The notes beneath the pieces are model-generated. The model was given only the letters and a program-made list of their open reading frames with translations, did not search any database and was not told where the DNA came from. From Talpa occidentalis (taxonomy: Eukaryota; Chordata; Mammalia; Eulipotyphla; Talpidae), in assembly GCF_014898055.3 (NCBI RefSeq), contig NW_023600993.1:19682850-19746849 (forward strand): 64,000 bases of DNA, in the 5' to 3' direction. Positions 1 to 13,048 of the stretch are shown piece by piece (position 1 is the first letter of the stretch; every line of letters starts with the position of its first letter). The translations under genes and the position numbers were made by a program.

Positions 1-1156
1 TTCTATTTAAGCCACTTTGTTTTCATTCTTGGGAAATGCTTTGAAAAGTTTAAAACTTTTCACCTCTGTAATTTTGGCTCAGTTTGTCAGAGTTCTGAAT
101 AAGATACATGAAGGTGAATGTACTTTTTCCCCCTTTTTCTTTTCTTTTTTTAAACATAGATTCTGCCTCTACTTTAATTTGCGCAATTTTCATGCACTGG
201 AAGTTTCTGTGAACCTTTATTCTAATCTGTTCCTGCATTTTCTTACTCTTTTCTTTTTCAGTTTTATTTCCTTATCACTTTTCTGTCCTCATTTTTTTTC
301 TCTTTCATTCTAGGTTGGCACCTGTACGTGAATGTCTCTTGGTGTTGCCGTAATTCCCAGTTCCATTGGCAGTTTTCTGGTCCTTGAATGGTTTGTGGGG
401 TGAATGTTTGGAGAGGACAGTAAAAGGTTAGACAATTACATTTCTAAATAACCCCTTTCTGTCTCATAGTTCACTAAAACCTGGTTTAAAACTTCATTTA
501 CTGTTTTTGCACCAAAAAGCAACTCTTGTGTTTTAGTCAGAAGTAATGTTACTATTCTCAATCTTATAGATAAGACTTATTAGTTGGATGACTGATATAT
601 TTGTAGTATGACCTTGGACAACATGGATTATAATAGTAGATTTTCATTAAAAGCACAAGGGGCATATGGCTTGTGTTTCTAAGGAGAGCTGACATTGCCC
701 CAATCTCGTATGCTGCCTATGTCCCTTCCTACCCAGCAAAAAAAGAGAAATTTACCTGGAAATTGAACTTTAAAATACAGTGTTAGTGAAATAAAGAATT
801 ATTTTTTCTATGAAATGTTTAAACAAAGTAACTATCTTAAAATAAACATAACAAAATTAATGCACAGTTGTTTATATTAAAAATTGTGAATTACTAAGGT
901 TGTATTTTAGTGACTAAATTAGCCAACAGTGGAAATATTTGAGAAATGAACATTTCTGTGTCTCTGTGAGTCACATGTCCACAGTGACTTCCTATTAGTA
1001 AAATTAATCTTGAGAATCACTCCAGATCTGGGTAGTGGAGGTCATGATATAAGGAACCAAATGGAGAAAACTGGAATGGACCCAAGCCTGGAGACTAGAT
1101 TATAATAATGAGTCTGACTGGTAATTAAATTTACCCACAACAAAGTTAGATTTGTC
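1..1156. other. Non-coding stretch, nothing recognised
   Basis: AT-rich sequence with pyrimidine-rich tracts around 120-310. The short frames here are low-complexity and look like no known protein. I see no repeat family or exon that I can support. Confidence 0.5.
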
Positions 1157-1434
1157 TGTATTTTTTTAAAAGATTTATTTATTTATTTATTTATTTATAC
1201 AAGCACTGGGTAGAGTCAGAAGCGCGGGAGGGTGAGAGAACCCACCAGAGCCAGAGCGGAGAGCAAAACAGGCAGACTGATGAAGTACATTGCTGAGGGG
1301 AGCAGTGGGTGCGGCAGGAGAGGTCTGCGCACCATGTGGGACCCTGGTCGGTGGCCGGGGATCGAATCGGCGCTGCAGAGGCTGCGGGCAGCTTTGCATC
1401 ACAGCACTCAAATGCTGCACCACCGGGGAGACCC
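1157..1434 (-). mobile_element. T+ tRNA-derived SINE, young lineage
   Basis: On the minus strand this reads from a tRNA-like head (A box near the right end, B box GGTTCGATCC-like around 1360-1370) through the SINE body to an (AAAT)n tail and TCTTT. The body carries the young-lineage words CAGTGCTTGTATAAA and GGCTCTGGTG. The flanks at 1148-1159 and 1435-1446 are similar but not identical, so the target-site duplication has decayed or is misjudged. Confidence 0.9.
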
Positions 1435-4404
1435 AGATTGCTGTGTCTTAGCATCCTGAAGTCCAGAGGTGATAGACATACAGAAATCCACAAAACCAGA
1501 GGTCTATATATATGTGCCAGAGTCAGGCTTGCTCAGATGGATCTACTACAAGAGTTTGACATAATCATAACTCAAGATCCCAGGATGATGCTCTGTTTAA
1601 ATTTATTCTTCTTAGGGTAGCTTGATGAGTGCTAACAGGTTTAGGTTGGCAATTTTAATAACACCCTTACAGGTGGGGGCAGAAGATAAGACTATTAATA
1701 GCCATATTATTTTAAATGAGTTAAACAAATAGTTCTCTAAAAAAAGGTTAACAGTAATATATACACATTGGTCAAAACATATTAAAAATCAGATGAGTAT
1801 GAAAAATCAGATAATTAATATTTACTCCTAATTTCATTATCCAGAGGAAATGGCTATTTATGTTATAATGGATAACTTTTCATTACTTCCAACCTGTCCA
1901 TATATGTAAGCAAATCTTTGTGTTCATGTGTGTTTTTCTCACTTATTTTTCTGATCTCCTTAAAAAAGACATTATGCTCTCCCTGCCATTAACACCGTTG
2001 TGTTTGAGTGTAGCCCTGAGGAGGTGTTAGGCTAGTATAGGATTCTTATACTATTTCAACTCAGTTTGGCTTTTATGGCAGCAATTGTTAATTGTACAGT
2101 GAAGACTTCCTGATGCTGGGATCACAGTCATGAAAGGGAAAATAATGGGAGTTAATCCTGGTTACTTTTGCCCCACAATTAATAATCTAAAAACTTTATT
2201 ATGCTAATGGATTTCGTGGATCAGGGATTTAGAAAATGTCCAGTGGGATGACTTGTCTCTGTCCCTTGTTATCTGGGTCTCAACTGGAGAAATAAACATT
2301 TGGTGTGACTTGAGAACTGAGGCTTAGAATCTTCTGTAGGCTTCTTGGCTCCCCATTCTGGCATCTATGCTTTGATGACTTGGGAGGGCTTGACCGCAGA
2401 GGCTGTTGACCGGAGCACATCAAACGTACCTTTTTGATGTTACCTGAGCTTCCTCACACTATGGTTGCTTTCTGAGCAGTTTGACTTTGACACAGAAGTT
2501 TTGGTTCCAAATGTCAGTGTTCCTGCAGACAAGGCCTTGTGTGACTCAGCCCTGGAAGTCACATTGTATCACCTTTGCTGTCCTCTACCAGTTGAAAGAC
2601 TCACACAACATCCCGGGTTCAAGGATAAAGGGACACAGACTCCATCTTTTGATGGACAACTTGTTTAAGATTTTGAGAAACAGAGGGAAAGCAGATCACA
2701 GCTCCAGACTAACTATAATTTAAAGGAAATCCCCCAAATGGTTTTTGTCCATCTTTGTGATCTTTTTATTTCTAGACAAAAATTGTCCTATATAATTCAA
2801 GTATGATATTAAGAACTAAAGGAGATTAAAACTTTTGTAATACAGTGGCCAAAGAAACCTCAAACTTTTGTGATAGAGTATGACCTAGAGTGGGTAAGAA
2901 AAGGAAACTTTTCTGACTGACATTTTATCACTGAAGTGTGTCGAGGGGAGACAGAGAGCAATAGTCAGAATAGAGGTTGGCAGATTGTCAAGACTGGGAA
3001 CAATAAGAATATGAAGTAGAGTAGTCTGCTTTATTCACATTTGCACATGTCACTGGAGCCACTCATACCTGAAATGACCTAAAACAAAACCATAACTTGT
3101 TTTTTCTCCAGTTACCAGTGATGCGAGAAATTTAGATTATTGGGCCTTGACTCTTGCAGTTTCTGGTAGCCAAGGTAATATTTTTTGGTTTGCTTTCCAA
3201 AATAGCATGCCACTCTGAAGCATAAATCTGCAATTAATCCTCCAAAACAGCCCCACGATGATATACTGCTTGGCATTATCAACTTCTGTTTTCTTCCAGG
3301 TGCCAAATACATAGAGCTCTTAAAATGCTCCCAGCAATCAAAATGCCATTTTGCAATATTTCCTTCCCTGTTGGGGTTTTGTTTTTCCATCATCCTTCTA
3401 AAATGAGAAAAAAAAATGATTAAAGGTAAAGGAAAATAATTCTGACAGCTGGAGGAAATGATAGAAACCCACTTGATTTTCTAATTATCTTATAGTTGTG
3501 CTGTTAATGATGGATTTTTGTACATAATGGGCACATGGCAATTTTTAGAAGGCAAGTCTCTAATGTCATGAATCTGAGGTCAGTATATGCTACAAATAAT
3601 TGATGACCAAACTTGCCCTGAGGAAGGGCCTTAGTTGAGTTCAGCATGAGGCAGAGAGTTTTCCATAAATGGCCCATTCAAGTATTTGTAAGGAAAACCC
3701 AGTTGTCACAGATGGTACTGTTGAGAATGAAGTCAGATCATGGTTGCCGACACTGTTGGATGGCACAGAGCTGGAGCAATTTCACCTGCAGGAATTATTT
3801 GGGCTCCTGGTGTAGCAGAAGTGTAGGTCCCTTTGGAATATAAATATTCTTAAGACAATTGAATCATCTTTACTGGGGACAGAAAGAGAGTGAATAAAAA
3901 TTAATCACAGTTGAACAAACAGCACACTCTGACATCAGGGGTCGAGAAGAGGGAAGGATATGACTGATTTTCAGGATTCAGTGGTTCTTCTGTTGTACCA
4001 GGGGAAACATTAAGGACTACATGACCACCAGCAAGGTTAACAGTAAGTGCGCAAGATGGAAGAAAATAGAAAATAGATATGAACTGCTTCTGTACGTACC
4101 CTCTCTCCCCCTGCACGAGCCCAACTGTATTCATTTGGCCTAACCTAGTTTGCCAATAGCCAGCTTCTATCTCCCTAGAACAGGTTACCACAGCTGTGTG
4201 TTGCTTGGACACCTCTTTGGCTTATTGCAAGAACATGCTGGAAGCACAAGTGTCAGGTCCAGCAAATATTGCATCTAAATTTCCAAATTCAAGCAAGGAG
4301 AAAGAACCATATTTTCCTGGTGTTTGTTTGGGGAATAAAGTTGGATAGGGACCACCTCTGTGGGTTTTTCTTCACCTTCTCCATATGCAAAGTCTTGTGT
4401 TGGT
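1435..4404. other. Non-coding stretch, nothing recognised
   Basis: About 3 kb without a repeat or gene that I can name. Frames of 67-103 codons exist on both strands (for example minus 3112-3393 and plus 2465-2668), but none resembles a known family. They lack support from splice sites or codon bias. Confidence 0.45.
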
Positions 4405-4575
4405 TGATTTCGCAGGCATTGTCTCATTTGATAGACCTCAGGATCTCTTAGAGAGAATACCAAGGCTCAAGCACATGCAACCAATCTGTAAGGTCACAGA
4501 GGTGATATAGCAGCTGGGTGTGGGTCCAAGGAGTTCTAACACCAAACCCAGCACTCTTCAAAGCAGTGTGTCTAC
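4405..4575 (+). repeat. MIR SINE remnant
   Basis: The order of diverged words matches the MIR core and 3' part: an end-of-core segment, then 'aaggtcacagaggtgatatagcagctggg', then a 'ccaaaccc' segment. It is an ancient mammalian SINE, heavily diverged with no readable flanking duplication. Confidence 0.6.
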
Positions 4576-4884
4576 CAGAATCACCTTTTTGACTTGATCT
4601 GTCTGCGAGATCTCATCAGTCAGCTTACATGTCACCTCCTCTGAGAAACCCTCCTAGTCTTGTCTATGTTCATTTTCACTTGCTACATTCTTTTGCATCT
4701 GGATCTGTATCTCTTACTTAGTAAATTTTATATTTTGCAATATATTATCTTCTTCATTCTTTACTTTTGTTTCTTGGAGAAAATTTTAAAAATCCAAGAA
4801 GATTCAGAGAATAATATAAACATATCAATATACCAAATGCTCAGAGTTGACACTGTTTTTCCCTAATGTTATTTTTTAATTTTC

Positions 4885-5570
4885 CCTAATATTCTTTATT
4901 AAGGTAACATTGGTTTACAACACTGTATATTAAACTCAGAAATACACATTTTTAAAAAAGTAATAAAATCATAATAAAGTTGAAGGTCCCTCTGTGCCCA
5001 TACTCCATCTTCCATTCCTCAAGACATCCTTTTTTGTGAATTTGGTATTCCAGTTCATGCTTTCATACATCTACTCCATCAGTATTTATCCATAAGCAAT
5101 GCATAGCATGATGTGTTTTATAAATTTGCATAAATCCCCTCTTACTGTGTCTTTTCTATAATTTTTTTTTATCTTAATGTTAACTTTCAATTATCCCCCT
5201 ATTAAGATCTAACTTTAACACAGGGCCCTACCCTGTGAAGGTAGCATATTTCATATCCACTTCCTTAGTGACACCCATTTAGGTAGTTGTGAGTTTTGTG
5301 TTTCATGGAACATCTCTGTGCATGTTCTCCTGTTCTAGTGTGGTAATGCTTCTTTATAGTTTACCTAAAGATGAAATTGTTGGGATGTAGGATATGGTGT
5401 TTTCTGTCTTGCCATATCCTACCAAGTTGCCCAGTAGAACAGTGCTACCAATTTATACACCTTCCAGAGTCATGTGAAAGCATTCATTTCTCCACAAGCT
5501 ACCCAGTATAGGAGTTGCCTGATGTCAGCTCTCTTTTAATAAGCATATTTCTTTCCACAGTCATTTCTCG
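4885..5570 (-). mobile_element. Old L1 3'-end remnant
   Basis: It begins with the reverse complement of a common Laurasiatherian L1 3' end ('attaaggtaacattggtttacaacac'). It continues with diverged words seen in antisense old L1, such as a 'gaaattgttgggatgtagg' segment and 'tgctaccaatttatacacct'. There is no coding potential. Subfamily and exact ends are uncertain. Confidence 0.55.
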
Positions 5571-5703
5571 ATCTCTTTAGGGAGGCATGTTTTATTTATA
5601 TATGTCTTATGTCCTTAGGGTCCTACATATGACTAATCTACATTGCACTTGATATTTATGGATTAGCCTATTAGTCTACTGGATCCAGTGCCAAAAGATC
5701 CCC

Positions 5704-5936
5704 CCCATGATCTCTTTTTTTTTTTTTTTTTATAAATTTTATTGTTATATTCCCCATACAATTGCCGCCCCCCATTCTGACCCCAATCCCTCCCCTCCCG
5801 CCCCCGCCCCCCTAAAAGTGTCTCTGGTTCATAGTTTTTTGTTGATTTTGATTTTCACTTTCTTATAGTTTTTCATTTTCCTGGTCCATTATTTAAGTTT
5901 TCTAGATTCCTGCTATGAGTGAGCCCATGATCTCTT
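5704..5936 (-). mobile_element. 5'-truncated young L1, 3' UTR only
   Basis: The body at 5717-5923 is the reverse complement of the 3' UTR of the full-length L1 at 55.2-61.5 kb. It includes the C-rich complement of the G-run and ends in a T-run (the poly-A tail). A perfect 13-bp duplication, cccatgatctctt, flanks it at 5704-5716 and 5924-5936. Only about 200 bp of L1 was copied, and no ORF2 codons remain beyond the very end. Confidence 0.92.
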
Positions 5937-6955
5937 GAAATACAGGCAACAGCCATATCTCTCTTTGCCCCAGAATATCTTAAATGAAGCAATATGCAAA
6001 AATCACATCATAGGATGTGAATTATTTGCTTCCGAGCCAAAAATGAAATAACTCATTGCAACCAAATTAAGAGCATTTAATCATCAGAACTAATTAGTTA
6101 AAAGTCGAGCTCATATATATGAGGAGTTTATTATGGGTACCTCCTCACTGAGACCAGCTGCAGCTGTGGTATTAACATAGAGACAGTTTCCCTGCTCCCA
6201 TTCCAACCATCTCTCCAAGGTACTATCCATTTTTAATTGCTTTCTCTATTGTATATTCAAGTTTCCCCTTTCAGCTAAATTCTCCCCACAGTGTATAGCA
6301 ATTCTCATGTGTTAGGCATCTTCTAAAAAATTCTCCTTTATTCTCATATCCATCTAGCTGGTTCACATCTTTCACCTGCCCTAAGTTATACTTCCCTAAA
6401 TTAACCTCCTTCTCAGTGTACCCTGTTCTGTCTGTAATTCCTTCATCTCTTATAAGTGACTTACTGTTGCTTAATGCAATAGACATCATTGCAGCCCTTG
6501 TCTTACCTGATCTCCTGCAGCATCCGAATTGTTGACTCTTGATATTGCCCTCCGTTGGAACCTTGGCTTTGACTGGCCCTGGCTACTCAACTCATTTTTT
6601 ATGAAATTGTTGGTTTTTATTCATTCATGATTTCTAAACTGGGGTAAAAGCTTTTCTTCTTATTTATTTGTATAATTTCTTTAAATAACAAAGTCCTTCC
6701 CAATATTTCTGTAATATAGATAGAAATATTTTTCTAAGATAAGGATTATACTGTGTCATTACAAATGGTGTTGTATTGTAGTTTAATACAAACTTGAAGT
6801 TGAATATTCTCTGAACTCCTGCATGTTTGAAATAGCCGTTCTCAAGAAAAGTTAGATAAATATAAGATTTTTGTGTCTCGTTTTCTTTTCCTTTGAACTT
6901 TTCAAACATAACTGCACAGTTTCATTGAGTAATGACTTGGACAAGTCTCACCATA
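5937..6955. other. Non-coding stretch, nothing recognised
   Basis: AT-rich sequence. Minus-strand frames of 72 and 81 codons (6271-6489, 6664-6909) are unlike any family I know and look like chance frames. Confidence 0.45.
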
Positions 6956-7300
6956 TGATTTACATTTCCCAGTTTTTGATAAATAAAATGTGATTTATTC
7001 ATACAATACAATATTATTTCACAAAAAGAAAGGAATGAATTACACTGATAGATGTTATGCTGTGGATGAAACTTCTAAGCATTACGCAAAGTAAGGGAAA
7101 CACACCTCAAAATATCACATATTAGGACTAGCAAGTAGACCATAAATCTGAGGCACACAGCAAAGGAGGAGCATGGAAAAAAGTCAAAACAGGAGAGGAA
7201 AGAACACAAGGGAATATGGTGATGGTTCATGGTGCTATGGTGGCAGGAAAACTATGGGGACTACAATGATGTAAGAAAAAAATTTAAAAATATTATTTTA
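6956..7300 (+). mobile_element. Old L1 ORF2 end / 3' UTR remnant
   Basis: It carries diverged words typical of the end of old L1 elements on the plus strand: 'attatttcacaaaaag', 'ggaatgaattacactgata', 'gctgtggatgaaac' and 'cattacgcaaagtaag'. It is not coding. The end points are approximate. Confidence 0.6.
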
Positions 7301-7593
7301 TGATAATAAATTATCACTTATCATTTATTATGTGATTTTATAATAAAGAACAGAATGGAAAAGGATATTGTTTGGAAGGGGGCAGAGAAATGGAGAGAAA
7401 TGGAGCAGAATCTAAATTCGTTTTTCTTTCAGGGAGAACTTTCTGCCGTTTCTTCTCTCATTCCTCTTACTCCACCTCCTCTCTATACAGTTATATCCCT
7501 ACTTTTTTAGATGGTCACATACCTGCATTTCTCTATTCTCAAGAGCAAACTTTGTTAGATGGCCCTCAGGACTGACACTACTTTCACAAAGAT

Positions 7594-7878
7594 GTTCATT
7601 ATTCCGGGCCTCCCCCGTGGCACATCAGTTGAGTGCTGGGCTGCGAAGCTGCCCACAGCCTCTGCAGCGCTGGTTCGATCCCCAGCCACCTGCGAGGGTC
7701 CCATATGGCGCGCAGACCTCTCCTGCTGCCCGCTGCTCCCCTCAGCAGTGTACTTCGTCAGTCTGCCTGTTCTGCTCCCCGCTCTGGCTCTGGTGAATTC
7801 TCTCACCCACCCGCGCTTCTGACTGTACCCAGTGCTTGTATAAATAAATAAATCTTAAAAAAAAAAGTTCATTATTCC
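7594..7878 (+). mobile_element. T+ tRNA-derived SINE, young lineage, with TSD
   Basis: A full-length copy with body 7606-7866. It starts GGGCCTCCC, has a B box GGTTCGATCC near 7672-7681, and ends in AAATAAATAAATCTTAAAAAA. A perfect 12-bp target-site duplication, gttcattattcc, lies at 7594-7605 and 7867-7878. It carries a 'gcgcgcagacc' word and the CAGTGCTTGTATAAA tail of the young lineage. Confidence 0.95.
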
Positions 7879-10800
7879 AAAGTATAAGAAAGTGCCCGTC
7901 AGCTTTTGGCATCGTGCTGTGTTGTGATTCAGATTTTACCGTGATTCGGATGTAAGCCCAACTATGAGCTTATGAATGTTGTTTTTGTATCATTGGAATA
8001 TTTAAATTGCTTCTCTATTTTTTTTGCCCTTTTTGTGTTTTTTGAGGGATAGTTAAGAATATTATTTATCATAATGCCACCCATTTTAATTATAAGTGCT
8101 CAACTCTTTACTTAGTTGGCGATATTATTTTTACAACTTAAAAGTAATAAAATTACTTAAAAATTAAAAGAAATTTTTCTTGGTCCAACTACAGTTCATG
8201 GCTGAGGCTTAGCCATGGGATCAATCATCGTTCCTTGCTTCTTTGAAATTTAGACAAAACTTAACTTATGATTATAGCTTAAAATATGGGAAATGAAAAG
8301 AATTAAATTCCAAAGATTTACTAAACCTTATAAAAAGGTTCAGTAAATATGACTGGGAACTATTTTTGAATACAAAATGGAAGGGCATTATATGAATATT
8401 TTTATAAAAGAGTGGGTAGGAGAATGAATTAATATTTCTTCTTTATAAATGGATAAAACAGGAATGGAAGTTGTGACAAGAACAAGTAAAATATTGTCAC
8501 TTCATGGATCGTTGTTTAGAAAACTATTTTCTAATAAAGACATGGCTAGACATATAATAAAAACTGCTATAAAAACATTTCTTTCAACCACTTGGTTGTA
8601 CTGGTGATTAAATTATCCTATTTCAATGCAAATTATGTCTTGCAAAACTTGAATAGATATATTTTTACTTCACAGAGTTCTCAACATAGTTGCTACATTC
8701 ATTATTATATTTTTATAATCCCAATCTAGATAGTGAACTGCACAAAGAGCTTATTTTGACCTCAATATTTGAGATCAATTTGGAAGCCAAATTAGTTAAA
8801 AATATAAAGTGACTTCACCTCCAGGAGGCAGTTAACTCATACACATACTCCCTGAACACCGGGCTGTCAGGGAAAGCATTCCTCCATATTTCTACTCATT
8901 AAAATGAGAGTTTTCAAACTCTTAGGAGCTAGAAGAGTCACATCAGTGGGTAGGGCATGACAGAGACATATTTGAGGGATTATTAGATGAAAAAGCATTC
9001 CGTTCCCCCTCTCTTTTGTGGGAAGTGCAAAATGTGAATGTCAGAAAATGATTATCTTTACTTTGGCTGCTGCCTGAAAATTTGCTGGTATGAGACACTG
9101 AAGGTTTGGACAGGCATGTGTGCTGTATCCCTCTTGGCCTCAGTTTTTTAGGAAATAAGTAATTTAACTTTTCAGGAAAGAATATGACACAACCTGAGAA
9201 AAAAGAAAAGCAGATTGATTTTGAGGAAAATGAGTTAGAAGTCTTCTTTGCACTTCATCAGATTCTGTGAAGTGAGGCTACATCTTCCATTTCTACTACA
9301 TCTTCCGTTTCTAAATAGTCACTCAAACCACAAAGAAGTTGAAGGTCAGAGGAATAAAAAGTGACAAATGACTGATAAACACATCTAGCAATGGAATTTT
9401 CAGAGGCCTCTAAACAAAGTAAAAGGAAGGCTACATGAAATGATAATCCCCTACTGTTTAAATAACATCATTAATGTGCTGTTTCAAAGTAGAAGACTTT
9501 TTTGTCTACTGAAAATTACTGAGTATAAGTGACATCATGGATGACAAATTTTTATGAATACAGAATGATATGATCAATGCAAACATGAAATCAGTATCAG
9601 TTAAGGATTTTCTTTTTTTGAAGTTACTTTAAAACCTTGCATTGTCTCTAAGTTACATCAATGACTACAATGATGAGGATAAACCAAAGTTCCTATTTTC
9701 CAGAATGTTAATAAAATAAAAAACTCATGTGTAAGCATGTAGAATTGTATGTTGCTGCTAGGCTTAAAAAAAGCATAGAATAGATTTATTTACCCATCTG
9801 GAATCTGAGATCCAGATATAACTGGCCTTCTCATTCTCCTACCAAATAGATCTACTTCATACCGTCTTGTCTTTCATGACAGTACAAATAATGTTAGAGA
9901 TACCAGATTAGGTGTGCTGGATGCTGTGCTAAGGAATGGATGAAGGATAACAAGACTTTAATGAATAGGAAAGTAATTTATAAACTGCATATCCTCAGGG
10001 TCTTTTTTATTTGACAGCATGAATGATGACCTGTAAGTTAGCATGTATTTTGCTGCATTTACTGAAAAAAACTGTGCTGAAGATTTAAATAGTAAAGGTG
10101 TTCAATTATCTTCTATAGCAATATGGTGCTTATTAGACATCAGACTAAAAAATATCAAGTTAAGCAGTTGATTTTTGAGTCTGGATTTATGAGAAGAGGC
10201 CAAGACTGGAGATATGGAATGGGATGAGATGAGATTGTTTAGGAGTGAATAGAAAATAAAAGGGGGGGTTGCAGTATGAATCCTGGACACCTCAATGTTT
10301 AGAGATTAAGAAAAGATGAAAAACTGAGAAAGTGAGCTAGGGAAACAGGAGAGTGTGGTATCCTAGAAGTTATCTCAAGAAAGGGGGGTCTGCTATATCA
10401 CCAGCTGCAGGGATATAAAAAAAAGTTATCTAATAGAATCCCTATTCTATATTTTAAAATCACTTAAATTTAATGGATTGTTTTGACAACTGGGAATTTT
10501 AATCACCCTTACTGTGGAATAAGAGAAAATTTTTTGGGTAGGAATGAATTTTATATACTTTAGAATTTACCTCTGAATGACTCCATACTTAAAAAATAAT
10601 AAAATGAAAGTGAAATCTTCCAATAAATATGTCAAGTAGAATATTTCCTTGCTTCATGAAATGTGGGAAAAATTAATGAGAAATCATTGCCCTAGATCAG
10701 AAAAACAAACTGAAGCGATAGATGTGAAGAAAGAAAGGGGAGCACAGGTGAGAAAATTAACTTTTTCTTTGGAATTTTCTAGATGTAAATATATCTGGGC

Positions 10801-10895
10801 TGCTGCATATTAAATACTTTATGTTATAAGCTCAAACTGTATCTCATTAAAGCAGCAATGTTTTCAAATTTGAAAGTTGCTGAGAGCGCAAATCT
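7879..10895. other. Non-coding stretch, nothing recognised
   Basis: About 3 kb of AT-rich DNA. I see no diagnostic repeat, no long frame and no splice-bounded exon. Confidence 0.45.
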
Positions 10896-11056
10896 CAAAA
10901 GAGAAAAAAAAATTCTGTGTATATATGGGGTGAATGTTATCTGGACTTATTGTGGCGATCATTTCACTATATACACAAATATCGAATCATTATGTTGTAC
11001 CCCTGCAAGTAATAAAATGTCACATAGTTATACCTCCATAAAAAAATAAAAGAACA
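10896..11056 (+). mobile_element. Old L1 3'-UTR end (L1MA-like)
   Basis: The words 'gcgatcatttcactatatac', 'aaatatcgaatcattatg' and 'ttgtacccctg' are characteristic of an L1MA-type 3' end. They are followed by an A-rich tail near 11039-11080. Plus orientation, no coding. Confidence 0.7.
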
Positions 11057-11104
11057 AAAAAAATAAAAGAACATACATTTGATACTGTAAAAAATAATTA
11101 AATA

Positions 11105-11350
11105 TCACCCATGAATCAATCCCTAGTACTAATCCGTAGTACCTCAATGTGACCTTATTTAGAAATGGAGTCATTGCAGATAAAATTAGTTAAGTTAAAT
11201 TAAGATGATGTCCATAGGTTGGGGCCCAACCCAGTAACTCATGTTCTCATAAAAAGAGAAAATTTGGACACAGAAATAAGCACCCAGAGAAAATGCCAGG
11301 TGAATACAGAGGCAGAGAGTTTCTAGAACTCAAGGAACTTTAAAGACTGC
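11105..11350 (+). repeat. MLT1-type (ERVL-MaLR) LTR remnant
   Basis: In order it shows 'agtacctcaatgtgacctta', 'tttagaaatggagtc', 'taagatgatgtcc', 'aaaaagagaaaatttggac' and 'acagaaataagcac'. This is the usual order in MLT1/MST-like LTRs. It is a diverged solitary LTR piece with no internal viral genes. Confidence 0.7.
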
Positions 11351-11360
11351 CAGCAAATGT

Positions 11361-11361
<1 letters not shown>

Positions 11362-11398
<37 letters not shown>
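11362..11398. repeat. (AC)n microsatellite
   Basis: An uninterrupted AC dinucleotide run of about 36 bp, probably length-polymorphic. Confidence 0.97.
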
Positions 11399-11400
<2 letters not shown>

Positions 11401-11489
11401 CTAGGTATAAGTATACAGTTTTTTCCTAATTAGATTTAGTTTCTAATAGAAAGTTGCAGATTATCAGGAAAACCATCTTATCCTACATG

Positions 11490-11782
11490 CTGATTACTAT
11501 GATTTTTTTTTAAGATTTATTTATTTATTTATACAAGCACTGGGTACAGGCAGAAGGGCAGGAGAGTGAGAGAATTCACCAGAGCCAGAGGGGAGAGCAG
11601 AGCAGGCAGACTGACGAAGTACACTGCTGAGGGGAGCAGTGGGTGGCAGGAGAGGTGCACGCCATGTGGAACCCTTGCCTGGCGGCCGGGGATAGAACCG
11701 GCGCTGCAGAGGCTGGGGGCAGCTTTGCAACCCAGCGCTCAACCGCTGCGCCACCAGGGAGGCCCTGATTACTATGATTTTT
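11490..11782 (-). mobile_element. T+ tRNA-derived SINE, young lineage, with TSD
   Basis: The body at 11508-11764 reads on the minus strand from GGGCCTCCCTGGTGG to the AAATAAATAAATCTT tail. A perfect 18-bp duplication, ctgattactatgattttt, lies at 11490-11507 and 11765-11782. The last Ts of the left copy could equally be poly-A tail. Confidence 0.95.
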
Positions 11783-12484
11783 AACAAATCTCATGGGCAT
11801 AAAATTTTTTACATGTTGTCAGCTTCCCCAGATCTCAATGTTTTTGCAAGTAAATAAAATAGGAACTTAAAGACACCTTGTATTGTTACAGCTGTCATCA
11901 GGGTGCATGTCATAGATAATAGCTACATCAATTGAGAGGGTAGGGGAGGGAGAGAGATTGGGAGCGGAGAAAAGGAGGAATAGGGCTGTGATTCAGAAAG
12001 AGGACTCATCCTTTTATCAGTGATCAGGTCAATGCTTCATGAAGAATAATGTGCTCCTTGTGAGCAGACACTTATCACTTTCATCAGGAGGAAGACTAGC
12101 TTCCCTCTGGGTGATGGAAATGATAAATAATCTTGGACAGGTTAGCCTGTTTATCACACACTGGTGCATTCACAAAGAGCTTGGTCAACTATGCTGGAAC
12201 AACATAATTGAACTAGCTGTCCATTCTGGTTTTCAAGTTTTTTTTGTCACAGAAGGGTGTTCTGTTGGCAAAGTCACAAAAGATGTGATTCATAGCTCAG
12301 TCTAATAGACTGAAGAGGTGTCTCCTGGTGAATGTTGGCCTTTCTTACTCCTTCTCATAACCTCCAGTAAATATATGAAGACATATTATTGTAGAAGGTT
12401 CTGACTTATTTAGGGACACTTAGGTGAAATGCAGATGGAAGTCCGTACCCCCACAAATTATGTGCACACTATTTTATCTATGTG
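11783..12484. other. Non-coding stretch, nothing recognised
   Basis: No repeat or exon recognised. The plus frame 12039-12305 (88 codons) has no family resemblance. Confidence 0.4.
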
Positions 12485-13012
12485 CATATGTGACTTTATT
12501 TTTTATTTATTTATTTATTTAAATTTTATTTTTATATTCCCCATACAATTACAACCCCCTTATTTTGACCCCAATCTCTCCTTTCCCCGCCCCCCACCCC
12601 CCATAGAGTGTCTCTGGTTCATAGTTGTTTGTTGATATTGATATTTTCTTTCTTATAGTTATTCTTTTTCCTGGTCCCTTATTTAAGTTTTCTAGATTCC
12701 TGCTATGAGTGAGACCATCCGGTATTTTTCTTTTTCTTTCTGGCTTATTTCGCTGAGCCTGATCCCTTCCAGCTCCATCCATGTTGCTGCAAATTGCATG
12801 TCGCTACATGCAAAAGAATGAAGCTTGACTACTACCTAACACCATGCACAAAAAACAACTCAAAATGGATTAAAGTACTAGACATAAGACCTGAAACCAT
12901 AAAATACATAGAAGGAAATATAGGCGAAACACTACATGATATGCACATCAAAGACATCTTTACAGACACATCACCCAAAGCAGTGGTAGTGAAGGCAAAC
13001 ATATGTGACTTT
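12485..13012 (-). mobile_element. 5'-inverted (twin-primed) young L1 with TSD
   Basis: Two L1 pieces are joined head to head. Positions 12498-12800 are the reverse complement of the L1 3' end, matching about 61206-61490 of the full-length copy. Positions 12801-12999 run forward and match about 60308-60505 (ORF2 C-terminal third). The roughly 700 bp of L1 in between is missing. The same 13-bp target-site duplication, catatgtgacttt, flanks the pair at 12485-12497 and 13000-13012, so both pieces came from one insertion. This is the known signature of twin priming. The frames at 12549-12782 (-) and 12794-13015 (+) are relics of L1 sequence. Confidence 0.93.
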
Positions 13013-13048
13013 TAACAGTGAGACTCCAATATCTTCAATGGGCACTTT

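Noticed and set aside
3112..3393. 93-codon minus-strand frame with several Trp and Cys residues
   Set aside because: I recognise no family, there is no flanking gene structure, and frames this long are expected by chance here.
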